Below are positions 8,197 to 16,208 of a stretch of 64,000 nucleotides of DNA, in pieces. Numbering within the stretch: the first letter of the stretch is position 1; each line of letters starts with the position of its first letter. The stretch is from the NCBI RefSeq assembly GCF_001931485.1, contig NZ_MSDV01000064.1:1-64000 (forward strand). Reading direction: 5' to 3'. The position numbers and the translations under genes are program-made. The notes under the pieces were generated by a model. The model was not told the DNA's origin and did not search any database. It saw nothing but the letters and a program-made list of their open reading frames with translations. This DNA is from Burkholderia sp. SRS-W-2-2016 (lineage in GTDB: Bacteria; Pseudomonadota; Gammaproteobacteria; Burkholderiales; Burkholderiaceae).

Positions 8197-8769
8197 TCAT
8201 GACGAGCCCTTCATCGTGCCGGCAAGCTGCTGCGCCATCTCCAGGTGATGCTTGATGGTCGGCAGCGCCTTTTGCGCGGCGGCCTTCAGTTGCGAATCGG
8301 TGCCGCTCTGGCTTTGCTGCTGGAACAGATCGACCGCGCGCTGATGCGCTTCCACGCCGAGCTGCTCGACATAGGCCTGATCGAACGCGGTGCCCTTCAA
8401 TCCCTGAAGCTTGCCGACCAGCGCGGAATCCTCCGCCGGTGTCGGTTTGAAGCCCTTCTTCGCGACCAGCGCGGCCATCTCGTGCGATAGCTTCGTGTGG
8501 TCGGCGATCATCTGTTGCGCGAACTTTTTCACGTGCGGATCGCGCGAATTTTTCAGCGCGATCTTGCCGGCGGCGATCTCGGTCGCGTCGGACTTCGACG
8601 CTTCGAGCACGAACTGCTGATCGGCCGGCGACAACTGCGTGCCGCTGACCGGCGCGGCGCTCGCGGGCGCATCGCTCGCCTGCGCGTGGGCGGTGTCGAC
8701 CCATGCCGCGCTGCTGCCAAATGCGGCCAGCGCAGCCGTCAACACTTGTAGGGAATACCGGAATTTCAT
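8197..8769 (-). CDS. Exported DUF4142 protein
   Basis: 190 residues with a signal peptide ending near HAQA (about residue 30). The mature protein is a helical DUF4142 domain: SPADQQFVLEASKSDATEI, then VKKFAQQMIADHTKLSHEM, and the ending LPTIKHHLEMAQQLAG with its conserved His pairs. The fold is ferritin-like (related to DUF305-type bundles) and acts in the periplasm; a precise function is not known. The family is repeatedly found with stress-response genes. It heads a two-gene unit with DUF1488. Confidence 0.9.
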   Translation of the reverse strand: MKFRYSLQVLTAALAAFGSSAAWVDTAHAQASDAPASAAPVSGTQLSPADQQFVLEASKSDATEIAAGKIALKNSRDPHVKKFAQQMIADHTKLSHEMAALVAKKGFKPTPAEDSALVGKLQGLKGTAFDQAYVEQLGVEAHQRAVDLFQQQSQSGTDSQLKAAAQKALPTIKHHLEMAQQLAGTMKGSS

Positions 8770-8853
8770 GCATTTTCTCCCTATGAATCCAGCGGCTCCG
8801 CGGCGCTTCCAAAGCGTGCTGCGTGCCCGTTCACCGAACGCGATTTGGGCGGA

Positions 8854-9405
8854 TCAAGCCGCCTTGCGTTTCGACAGTTGCGCGATCAACGTCCGGTTGA
8901 ACGCGGGCAAATCGTCGGGCTTGCGGCTCGAAATCAGATTGCCGTCCTCGACCACTTCGCGATCCACCCACGTGCCGCCCGCGTTGCGAATGTCGTCCTG
9001 CAAACTCGGCCAGCTCGTCACCGTGCGGCCGCTGATAATGCCCGCCGACACCGGCAGCCACGTGCCATGACAGATCACCGCGATCGGCTTTTTCGCGCTG
9101 TCCGCTGCTTTGACGAAGGCCTGCGCCTGCGGCAGCAGCCGGATCGCGTCGCCGTTCACCACGCCGCCCGGCAGCACCACCGCGTCGTAGTCGTCGGGTT
9201 TAGCGTTGTCGAAGGTCGCATCGACGTTCACCGCGTCGCCTTTGTCGACGTGTTTGAAGCCCTGAATCTTGCCGGGCTTCGCTGAAATCACATGGACCGT
9301 CGCGCCCGCGTCGGCGAGTGCGCGTTGCGGCTCGACCAGCTCCGCCTGCTCGAAGCCGTCAACCGCGAGTACCGCTACCTTGTAGCCCTTCAGTGCGTCT
9401 GTCAT
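8854..9405 (-). CDS. PfpI/DJ-1-family protein (type 1 glutamine amidotransferase-like)
   Basis: 183 residues from the ATG at 9405, which has CAGGAGA upstream; a longer frame exists but its extra 39 residues do not resemble the family. The PfpI/DJ-1 fold is plain: VAVLAVDGFEQAEL near the start with the conserved acidic residue (E22), DAVVLPGGVVNGD around 74-86, and the nucleophile elbow AVICHGTWLP with C112-H113. Members act as proteases, glyoxalase III or deglycase-type detoxifiers. The ending NLISSRKPDDLPAF matches the bacterial YhbO/PfpI branch. Cytosolic, likely stress protective. Confidence 0.9.
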   Translation of the reverse strand: MTDALKGYKVAVLAVDGFEQAELVEPQRALADAGATVHVISAKPGKIQGFKHVDKGDAVNVDATFDNAKPDDYDAVVLPGGVVNGDAIRLLPQAQAFVKAADSAKKPIAVICHGTWLPVSAGIISGRTVTSWPSLQDDIRNAGGTWVDREVVEDGNLISSRKPDDLPAFNRTLIAQLSKRKAA

Positions 9406-9657
9406 GCATGTTCTCCTGAGGACGGCGCCGACACTGCGCATTAGCCGTTGGCCTTGAAATGCGCGTCGTACAGCGCTGTCGATAAAGCGTGGATACGCAA
9501 AACCCGTGCCCGTCTTTTGCACGGGTTCGATGGCGAACGGCTATGCCGAGCCGGACCGCGCTGGATCGAGCGGCGGCTGATCGCGAAGCGCCTGGGATCC
9601 CTGACGATTACGCGAGCGTGCCGCGTGCACGTTTCGACGTGCCGGTAAAAGCAGCCG

Positions 9658-10005
9658 TCAGATGTCCGTTTCGTCCTCGCCCGCACGCTCTTCTTCGTCG
9701 GGCGGTAGCTGCGGATCGATCACGCGGTCCGTGTCGATGTCGCGATCGGGGTCCAGCGTCGAATCGCCATCGGCCGCGGCGCGCTCGCCGGTGCCGCTGC
9801 GATCGGTGTCGCTGCCGAGTTCGCTGTCGCCGGTTTCGAGCGCGTGGTTGTCGAGTTCGGTATCGATGTCGAACTCGTGACGCTTCGCGCCCGCGACGTC
9901 GCTGCCGCTATCGGACGAATCGCTCGGACCCAGCGTGCCGGTCGTGCCGGAGGTTTGCTTGACGGTCTGTTGCGGCTCTTCATCGGGATTCAAGGTGCTG
10001 CTCAT
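9658..10005 (-). CDS. Acidic low-complexity hypothetical protein
   Basis: 115 residues preceded by GGGAGG. Composition is strongly skewed to Asp, Glu, Ser, Thr and Gly, with almost no hydrophobic core, so it is likely intrinsically disordered. Ends in a PPDEEERAGEDETDI tail. I know of no characterised family, though similar short acidic proteins occur beside stress genes in Burkholderia. It is divergent from the topoisomerase gene. Confidence 0.5.
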   Translation of the reverse strand: MSSTLNPDEEPQQTVKQTSGTTGTLGPSDSSDSGSDVAGAKRHEFDIDTELDNHALETGDSELGSDTDRSGTGERAAADGDSTLDPDRDIDTDRVIDPQLPPDEEERAGEDETDI

Positions 10006-10249
10006 GGAGTCGCCTCCCTGGTCGGTTGGTTAGCGGTTGGTTACCGGTTCGTTACGCCGAAGATGGCGCAAGGACCGTTCCGCCTGGTTCCACCTGCTTC
10101 CACCTGGTTGCGCTTGCATCGCCGCACCGCGCTCGCGGGGCTCACCGGATGTGCTGGGCATCGCCCTTGCTTCGTGCCGATCCATCATCGAACGCACACC
10201 GCTCCACGCCGGCGCGCCCCGAACCACGTTAGAAACTTCATCCGCAACG

Positions 10250-11533
10250 ATGGCTACCGCGACTCGCACCCCATCCGCCGCCGTGAACGGCGCCGCCGCC
10301 GACACACCGATGCCGCCCGGCCTGCGTCACGCCGACGACAGCAAACCGGGCTACACGCGCAAGCGCGAACGCAACGGCTTCGTCTATTACGACACGAACG
10401 GCAAGCGCATCGTCGACAAGGACGTGATCCAACGGATCAATTCGCTGGCGATTCCACCGGCCTACGAACAGGTCTGGATCTGCCCCGACGCGCGCGGCCA
10501 CGTTCAGGCGACCGGTCGCGATGCGCGGCGCCGCAAGCAGTATCGCTATCACCCGCAATGGCGCGAAACGCGCGACGCCGACAAATACGAGCGCCTTGCC
10601 GAGTTCGGCCGCGCGCTGCCGAGGATTCGCGCGAGCGTCGCCCGTGATCTGAAATTGCCGGGGATGCCGGGCGACAAGGTGATCGCCGCGGTCGTGCAAT
10701 TGCTCGACACGACCCAGGTGCGGATCGGCAGTGTCGAATACGCGCGCGAAAATCAGTCGTACGGATTAACCACGCTGCGCAAGAAACACCTGAAGATCGA
10801 AGCCGGCCAATTGCGCTTCAGGTTTCGCGGCAAGAGCGGCATCGAGCACGACGTGACCGTCGACAATCCGCGCATCAAACGCATCGTGCAGCGCTGCGCG
10901 GAACTGCCGGGCCACGACCTGTTCCAGTATCTCGACGAAGACGGCGCGCGTCACACGGTCGGCTCGGCCGACATCAACGAGTACCTGCGCCGCGCGAGCG
11001 GCGCGGACTTCACCGCGAAGGACTACCGGACGTGGGCCGGCAGCGTGTTCGCGCTCGCGGCCTTGCGCAAGCTCGTGTGCGAAAGCGCGGCCGACGCGCG
11101 CCGCCATATCGTCGCGACCGTGAAGGACGTCGCGACGCTGCTGCGCAATACGCCGGCGGTGTGCCGGCGTTGCTACATCCATCCGGAGATCATCAGCGCG
11201 TTCGAAGCCGATCAATTGCAGAGCCTGATACCGGGGCAGTCGCGCCGCGGCCTGAAGGTGGATGAAGTCGCGTTGGCGATGCTGCTCGCGCAGGCGCAGA
11301 AACGCGCGGCTCGACTCGCCCGCGACGCTCGCGGCAAAGTGCGCAAACCGCCGGCCGGCGACAGCATCGATCGCTCGCTGACGGATTTGTTGAAGAAGTC
11401 GCGTGCGGTACGCAAGAACGTCGGCGCGGCGCAGGAGAAAACCGCTGCGCGCAATGTGCGCCGGGACAGCGACGTGCGTGCGCGACGAGCGCTTAAGGAA
11501 GGATCGGCAGAAGTGAAGCGCGCCGCACAGTGA
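10250..11533 (+). CDS. DNA topoisomerase IB
   Basis: 427 residues. A bacterial type IB enzyme, which relaxes supercoils of both signs without ATP by forming a 3'-phosphotyrosine. The N-terminal domain has GYTRKRERNGFVYYD and the PPAYEQVWICP motif. The catalytic domain has IGSVEYARENQSYGLTTLR, the HDVTVDNPRI strand, YRTWAGSVFA and the nucleophile motif CRRCYIHPEI (Y309). After ~330 there is a basic tail. I start it at the ATG at 10250 (MATATRTPSA), as the upstream extension is unlike the family. These small enzymes resemble poxvirus topoisomerases and are common in soil bacteria beside stress genes. Confidence 0.93.
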   Translation: MATATRTPSAAVNGAAADTPMPPGLRHADDSKPGYTRKRERNGFVYYDTNGKRIVDKDVIQRINSLAIPPAYEQVWICPDARGHVQATGRDARRRKQYRYHPQWRETRDADKYERLAEFGRALPRIRASVARDLKLPGMPGDKVIAAVVQLLDTTQVRIGSVEYARENQSYGLTTLRKKHLKIEAGQLRFRFRGKSGIEHDVTVDNPRIKRIVQRCAELPGHDLFQYLDEDGARHTVGSADINEYLRRASGADFTAKDYRTWAGSVFALAALRKLVCESAADARRHIVATVKDVATLLRNTPAVCRRCYIHPEIISAFEADQLQSLIPGQSRRGLKVDEVALAMLLAQAQKRAARLARDARGKVRKPPAGDSIDRSLTDLLKKSRAVRKNVGAAQEKTAARNVRRDSDVRARRALKEGSAEVKRAAQ

Positions 11534-11623
11534 TGACGAAAATGCGGCGAAAACGCGACGAAAATGCGCCGCTCAGGTCACGCACACCCACGCGAAGGAG
11601 AGCCAACAGCTATTGACCCGCTC

Positions 11624-11920
11624 TCAAGCCTCTTCCTCGAACGCGGCCATCACGAGCCACACGTCGCGCTCGCCGTCGCGAATCTCGGCCGCCAGCGCAT
11701 ACGGATCGCCCGGCGAGCATACGCGCGCGAGCGCATGACGCGCGATCTCGCCGTTGTCGAATACACGTTCCGATAGCGGCCGCACTTCCTGCTTGCCTTC
11801 GAACATCGGTTGTTGCCGGCGATACACGAGCGTCTCGGCCTTCCAGCTACTGAAGCATTCGCGCACGTGCGCGAAGTCGCCGCCGCAGATGTTCGCCTGA
11901 TAGTGAATCTTCTTAGCCAC
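11624..11920 (-). CDS. Hypothetical protein, 98 residues
   Basis: I chose the GTG at 11920 (giving MAKKIHYQANICGGDF) because GGGAGAA lies just upstream; the frame continues further without a site. The protein has two Cys near the start and the patterns FAHVRECFSSWKAETLVY and RDGERDVWLVMAAFEEEA. I do not recognise the family. Cytosolic by composition. Placed between the topoisomerase and a small exported protein, with the same small, single-gene layout as its neighbours. Confidence 0.55.
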   Translation of the reverse strand: MAKKIHYQANICGGDFAHVRECFSSWKAETLVYRRQQPMFEGKQEVRPLSERVFDNGEIARHALARVCSPGDPYALAAEIRDGERDVWLVMAAFEEEA

Positions 11921-11995
11921 GATGATTCTCCCGACGCAGGCGCGCGCCACCGCCGGTATTGCGCGCCTGCTTCGAAGCTGCGTTACCGCCCAGCG

Positions 11996-12328
11996 TCACT
12001 GCCCTTTCGTATCGCTGCTTGCATTAGCACCGGGCGTATTCGTCGAATCGGTCATCGGCTTGCTTTTCGACTTCGAATTCGACATCTGATGCGGGTGCTG
12101 CTTCATCGTCTTCGAACCGGCGGCGCCGGTCGTGGGACCCGTCGCGCTCGTCGCGCCGGTCGCATTCGACGCGGGTTCGTTGCCGGCGGTCGGCGCGGCG
12201 GTGGCGGCGCCGTGCGCGTTGCCGCCGCCCGTGCCGCTGTTGCCGTTGCCGCCGCCCGCCTGCGCGAAGGCCGCGCCGGACATCGCGACACACGCCGCGA
12301 CCAGCCATGCTTTCGGATAGGTATTCAT
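11996..12328 (-). CDS. Small exported Gly/Asn/Thr-rich protein
   Basis: 110 residues from ATG at 12328. The signal peptide (MNTYPKAWLVAACVAMSGAA) ends at AFAQA. The mature part is low complexity: Gly/Asn repeats, then Ala/Thr/Gly, then a Ser/Lys/Met-rich tail with KTMKQHPHQM. This style of short periplasmic protein is common in Burkholderia with no assigned function. The frame extends upstream, but those residues are not signal-peptide-like, which decides the start. Confidence 0.6.
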   Translation of the reverse strand: MNTYPKAWLVAACVAMSGAAFAQAGGGNGNSGTGGGNAHGAATAAPTAGNEPASNATGATSATGPTTGAAGSKTMKQHPHQMSNSKSKSKPMTDSTNTPGANASSDTKGQ

Positions 12329-12679
12329 CGATGCGCTCCGTGAAGTGAGGGGGATCGGATAGCTCCGGGCGATGCTGTTCGCGCCGGTGCCGCGGTCACT
12401 TTCGATCGAGCAAGGGTTATGCCCCGCGTCTGGTGGATCGCGAGTGTCGACGCTTCGCATCGATCGCATCGATCGCGCGACGCTCGTGGAATCGCTCCTC
12501 CATACAAGGGCGAAATGCGCGAGCGAAATAATTTCAAACCCGCTCGCATCCTTTACGCGAGCCTGCGCGCATCCGTGCATCACGCACATGCGCCGCTATC
12601 GTCGCGCCGACCGGCGACGGTCGATGGAACGGCCGTTGCTGAAGCGTCGATACACCAACCCTTCACAAGGAGTCCGATC
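12329..12679. other. Intergenic region, no gene seen
   Basis: 351 bases between divergent genes. I find no credible small gene. The last 20 bases hold the AAGGAG ribosome site of the PRC-barrel gene. Confidence 0.45.
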
Positions 12680-13180
12680 ATGATCAACCAGACCCAGACG
12701 CAAGGCGCCAGCATCGTCGGCAAAGGCGCGGCGACCGCGGAAGGCCCCGGCCCGGATGTGATGGCCGCCGCGACGCTCGATGGCAACAAGGTTATTAGCA
12801 GCGACGGCGAGGACATCGGCAAGATCAAGGACATCATGCTCGACGTGCGCTCGGGCCGGGTCGCCTACGCGGTGTTGTCGAGCGGCGGCTTTCTCGGCAT
12901 CGGCGACAAGCTGCTCGCGATTCCCTGGCACGCGCTGACGCTCGATACCGAGGAAAAATGCTTCGTGCTAGGCATGACCGCCGAGCGCGTGAAGAACGCG
13001 CCGGGATTCGATAAGGACCACTGGCCAGCGATGGCCGACCAGACGTGGGCCACCTCCGTGCACCAGTACTACGGCAGCGAACCGTACTGGGGCGGTAGCG
13101 TCTACACCGAGCGCAACGATCTCGGCGTCGGCACGATTCCGCCGTCCGATGCGCCGGAAGCCGGTGGCGTGAAGCTTTAA
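12680..13180 (+). CDS. PRC-barrel domain protein
   Basis: 166 residues, ATG at 12680 with AAGGAG upstream. The PRC barrel spans about 30-105: ATLDGNKVISSDGEDIGKIKDIMLD, then GRVAYAVLSSGGFLGIGDKLLAIPWHAL. The C-terminal part (DHWPAMADQTWATSVHQYYGSEPYW) is the tail found in proteobacterial stress PRC proteins. These are small cytosolic proteins of unsettled function, regularly in general-stress loci. The DUF3175 gene follows 27 bases later on the same strand, so they probably form an operon. Confidence 0.9.
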   Translation: MINQTQTQGASIVGKGAATAEGPGPDVMAAATLDGNKVISSDGEDIGKIKDIMLDVRSGRVAYAVLSSGGFLGIGDKLLAIPWHALTLDTEEKCFVLGMTAERVKNAPGFDKDHWPAMADQTWATSVHQYYGSEPYWGGSVYTERNDLGVGTIPPSDAPEAGGVKL

Positions 13181-13207
13181 CCGCTCTAACCACTCAGGAG
13201 AAGCGCG

Positions 13208-13621
13208 ATGGCGTCCCGCAAAAGCAGCAGCAAAACGAAACGCCCGGTGCCGGGCCGCAAGTCGGGACGCCCACCGCGCCAGCGGCATGCGCACGCGCAT
13301 GCCGCGCATCGCGCGAAAACCGCGAAGGCCAACGGCGCTCACAGCACAAAGAAATGGTCGCATCACGTGATGGAAACCAGCGATGCGATGGATATCCAGA
13401 AAGATGTTTTCAAAACCGGCAGCGCGGAAGCGATCGCGCAATCGTTGAAACATTCGTCGACGGCGAGCCGGCGTCGCAAGGGCACGCCGTTTCAATCGGC
13501 GATGTCGATGCTGAATTTCTATATCAATCGCGCGGGCAGAAATCTGCCGAAGGAGCGTCGCGATACGTTGCAGAAGGCCAAGCGCAAACTGCGCGAAGCG
13601 TTCGGGCGCGAACCGCGTTAG
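13208..13621 (+). CDS. DUF3175 protein
   Basis: 137 residues with AGGAG upstream. The first 50 are a very basic, Ser/Arg/His/Ala-rich tail that could contact DNA or RNA. The DUF3175 domain follows: KKWSHHVMETSDAMDIQKDVF, then SAEAIAQSLKHSS, then SAMSMLNFYINRAGRNLPKERR. Function unknown. It is the downstream partner of the PRC-barrel gene. Confidence 0.85.
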   Translation: MASRKSSSKTKRPVPGRKSGRPPRQRHAHAHAAHRAKTAKANGAHSTKKWSHHVMETSDAMDIQKDVFKTGSAEAIAQSLKHSSTASRRRKGTPFQSAMSMLNFYINRAGRNLPKERRDTLQKAKRKLREAFGREPR

Positions 13622-13776
13622 CGCATCGAACCGCGCTCCCGTGATTCGCGGCCGCGCCGCGTGGCCCGCTTGCCCACCGAATCCCGGCCGGCCGAAACCG
13701 GCTGCCACGCGTGCGCAAGCCCGAGCGGAGCCGCTAGAATACGGCGCATCCCTGCCGCCGCGAGAGGCCCGATCCG

Positions 13777-14349
13777 ATGACGCCGTCCGACGATTCACGC
13801 CCCGCCTCCCGCACCCGCGCCGCCGATGCGCTATTTGCGTTCCTCAAATCGCTGCCGCTCGGCGACCGGCTGATCGAGGGCGGTTTCATGGCCGTGCAGG
13901 CGGTCGCGGGCGCGAGCCTCGCGTTCGGCATCGGCCGCGCGCTGCACACCGAGCAGGCGTTCTGGGCCGCGATCACCGCGATCGCGGTCAGCCAGCACAG
14001 CTATGTCGACACCCGCAAGCTGTCGCGCGATCAGTTCATCGGCGCGATGGTCGGCGGCATCTGCGGGCTGATCGGCACGCTCGCGGGCGGCGGCCATTTC
14101 GCCGCCTATGCGGCGACGGTGGCGATCGCGATCATGATCTGCTGGGTCGTCAATGTCGGCAGCGCGGCGCGCCTGGGCGGCATCACCGCGACGATCATGC
14201 TGCTGGTGCCGGGCATCGGGCCGGCGTGGGACAAGGCGTTTTTGCGGCTCGCCGAAGTCACGCTCGGCACCGTTTGCGCGTTGTTGATCGCGCGGCTGAT
14301 GGCGTCGATCGAGCGGCGCGCGTTCAGCAAGCCGGAGCAGTCCAAATAG
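13777..14349 (+). CDS. FUSC-family membrane protein
   Basis: 190 residues with about five or six hydrophobic segments. The start is a soluble stretch of ~35 residues; the core fits the N-terminal membrane half of FUSC/aromatic acid exporter proteins: FWAAITAIAVSQHSYVDTRKLSRDQF, FIGAMVGGICGLIGTLAG, then GGITATIMLLVPG and RLAEVTLGTVCALLIARL. This single-half form has no large cytosolic domain and could export small aromatic or other organic acids. It stands alone. Confidence 0.8.
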   Translation: MTPSDDSRPASRTRAADALFAFLKSLPLGDRLIEGGFMAVQAVAGASLAFGIGRALHTEQAFWAAITAIAVSQHSYVDTRKLSRDQFIGAMVGGICGLIGTLAGGGHFAAYAATVAIAIMICWVVNVGSAARLGGITATIMLLVPGIGPAWDKAFLRLAEVTLGTVCALLIARLMASIERRAFSKPEQSK

Positions 14350-14404
14350 GTTTGAGCGGCGGCACCCTGCACGCCAGCCGGATACGCGTGCCCCGCCATT
14401 TCAC

Positions 14405-15373
14405 TCAGCTATCCGAACCATCCTGCGCGGGTGTGCGTCGCCGGTAACGCCCCGGCGTCACGCCGACGCTTTGCGCGAACGCCTTGCCGAACGCCGCCTC
14501 CGATTGATAACCGACCGTCTCGCCGATCTCGGCCACGCTGCGCTGCGTGCGCAACAGCAGATCGCAGGCGATCGTCATCCGGATCCGCGTGAGAAAGTCC
14601 ATCACGGTCACGCCCGCGCGCTCGTTGAAGTGACGCGCGTAGGTCGCGCGCGACATCGCCGCGCGCTCGCCGAGTTCGGCGATTGTCCACGCGCGTTCGG
14701 GCGCATCGAGCATCGCCTGCACCGACGCGCCGAGCCGCGCGTCGGTCAAGAGCGCGAGCACCCCGGCGCTGTTCGCGTTGCGTTCGCCGTGCACGCGCAA
14801 CGCCATCGCGAACAGCGCATGGCTCAACGCGGTGACGATCGCCAGCGCGCCCGGCTGACGCCGCTCCGCTTCGCCGCGCATCAACGCGATCAGCGTCTGC
14901 AACGCATCGAGCGCATGCGCGCCGCCGAGCGACACCTGTAGTGGATCGGGCAGCGCGTCGAGCAGCAGCGCGGACGAACCGGGCGCGTAGACGAAGCGGC
15001 CGCACAGCAGATCGACGTCCGCGTGGATCGCTGAGTCGCCATTCGCGCCATTCGCGCCGGCAGCGTCGTTACGCCTGAGCGGCAGCATCCCGTCATGCGC
15101 GCCCGTCACCGGGGCGCCGCCCGCCGAGCGCTCGATGTCGCGCACCCGATGCGCGGCGCCGCGCGGAAACAGCACGAAGTCGCCCGCCCGCATTTCCCGC
15201 TGCGCGCCGTCGACCGTCTCGATCACGCACGCGCCGTCGAGCACCAGGTGAAACGGCGCGACGCCCGCCTCCATCGGCGCGTGATCGATATCGAAGCCGC
15301 CCGACAGCAGGCAGCGCAGATCGAGGCTCGCTTGCGGGCGAGCGAGGTCGATCAAACGACTGAGTGTGTCCAT
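14405..15373 (-). CDS. AraC-family transcription regulator
   Basis: 322 residues. The N-terminal ~190 residues are an AraC-binding cupin (GDFVLFPRGAAHRVRD), which in this subgroup senses a small ligand. The two HTH motifs are in the last 100 residues: WTIAELGERAAMSRATYARHF and SVAEIGETVGYQSEAAFGKAF, followed by GVTPGRYRR. Divergent from the AhpD-like gene 116 bases away, so it is the obvious regulator of that gene. Confidence 0.9.
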   Translation of the reverse strand: MDTLSRLIDLARPQASLDLRCLLSGGFDIDHAPMEAGVAPFHLVLDGACVIETVDGAQREMRAGDFVLFPRGAAHRVRDIERSAGGAPVTGAHDGMLPLRRNDAAGANGANGDSAIHADVDLLCGRFVYAPGSSALLLDALPDPLQVSLGGAHALDALQTLIALMRGEAERRQPGALAIVTALSHALFAMALRVHGERNANSAGVLALLTDARLGASVQAMLDAPERAWTIAELGERAAMSRATYARHFNERAGVTVMDFLTRIRMTIACDLLLRTQRSVAEIGETVGYQSEAAFGKAFAQSVGVTPGRYRRRTPAQDGSDS

Positions 15374-15489
15374 GAGACGCTCGCGCTAGAAGTTGAGTCG
15401 GCCGAGTATTCAGGATATCGCCGCCGCGCGCAATACTCGCTTCACGACGCCGGCACCCGCCGGCGCGCAACGGACCAAGGAGCACTGCG

Positions 15490-15837
15490 ATGTTGAACTG
15501 GATCGATTACCGCAAGGAACTGTTCGGCCGGATCGGCGAGATGTCGAAACTCGCGCCGGACAGCGTGAAGGCGTATCAGGCGATGTCGACCGCCGGTCAG
15601 AAGACCGACCTGCTCGGCGCGAAGACCCGCGAGTTGATCGCGCTCGCGGTCGCGGTCAGTCTGCGTTGTGACGGCTGTATCACCGTGCACACCGCCGAGG
15701 CGCTGAAGCACGGCGCGAGCCGCGAGGAAATCGCCGAAGCGCTCGGCGTCGCGATGGCGATCAACGCGGGCGCGACGCTGGTGTATTCGGCGCGGACGCT
15801 CGATGCGGTCGCCGCGCATACGCAGGCCGTCGCCTGA
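15490..15837 (+). CDS. Carboxymuconolactone decarboxylase-fold (AhpD-like) protein
   Basis: 115 residues with AAGGAG upstream. The AhpD-type redox centre is intact: C60-DG-C63 and H67 in the RCDGCITVH motif, after LGAKTRELIALAVAVSL. The following EALKHGASREEIAEALGVAMAINAG is typical. These small helical proteins reduce peroxides through the Cys pair or act as decarboxylases. The AraC gene is divergent and shares the promoter gap. Confidence 0.92.
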   Translation: MLNWIDYRKELFGRIGEMSKLAPDSVKAYQAMSTAGQKTDLLGAKTRELIALAVAVSLRCDGCITVHTAEALKHGASREEIAEALGVAMAINAGATLVYSARTLDAVAAHTQAVA

Positions 15838-15907
15838 ACGATGGATGCTGAGCCGCTTTGAAACTTTGAAATCCGGCTGCGGCAAGCTGATGGTTTGAGT
15901 TCGAACT

Positions 15908-15952
15908 GCCGCGCCGTATCGCCGGGTTTCAGATTCGGCGATACGGCGCGGC
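15908..15952 (+). terminator. Long inverted repeat after the AhpD-like gene
   Basis: GCCGCGCCGTATCGCCG at 15908-15924 pairs perfectly with CGGCGATACGGCGCGGC at 15936-15952, with an 11-base loop. A short T run follows (ATCTTTC). It is 70 bases past the AhpD stop and should terminate that gene. Confidence 0.65.
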
Positions 15953-16003
15953 GCATCTTTCATCAGGATCACGTATCAATCGCGACGTCACCGCGCTCAG
16001 GCC

Positions 16004-16150
16004 TTAGAACTGAAAAGTCGTGCGCAAGCCGAGCACTGCTTCGTTGCCGATACGCAGCGACGGATTATCCGGCTGCGCAATGCCGGCCGGTATTGATGCG
16101 CGCCAACCCGGCTTGGGCGAGTTAGCGGCGAAGGAGCGGACCTGCGGCGA
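16004..16150 (-). pseudogene. C-terminal remnant of an outer-membrane beta-barrel protein
   Basis: The minus-strand frame ends in PSLRIGNEAVLGLRTTFQF followed by a stop at 16004-16006. A final aromatic residue after alternating hydrophobic residues (here ...LRTTFQF) is the signature of a C-terminal outer-membrane beta strand. Upstream the frame runs only to a stop at 16151 and has no Met, so no more than 48 codons remain. Part of this sequence was probably once a porin or similar barrel, since deleted. The aldo/keto reductase terminator lies just upstream at 16162-16186. Confidence 0.4.
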
Positions 16151-16161
16151 CTATCTCGCGG

Positions 16162-16186
16162 AAAGGAGCCGCGCGAGCGGCTCTTT
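16162..16186 (-). terminator. Terminator of the aldo/keto reductase gene
   Basis: On the minus strand AAAGAGCCGC and GCGGCTCCTTT pair around a short loop, 23 bases after the reductase stop codon. Confidence 0.7.
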
Positions 16187-16208
16187 GCACACACTACCGA
16201 TGCGCGCT

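Noticed and set aside
7856..8812. A 318-codon frame containing the DUF1488 gene
   Set aside because: Only the last 100 codons match the family; the rest overlaps the DUF4142 gene in another frame.
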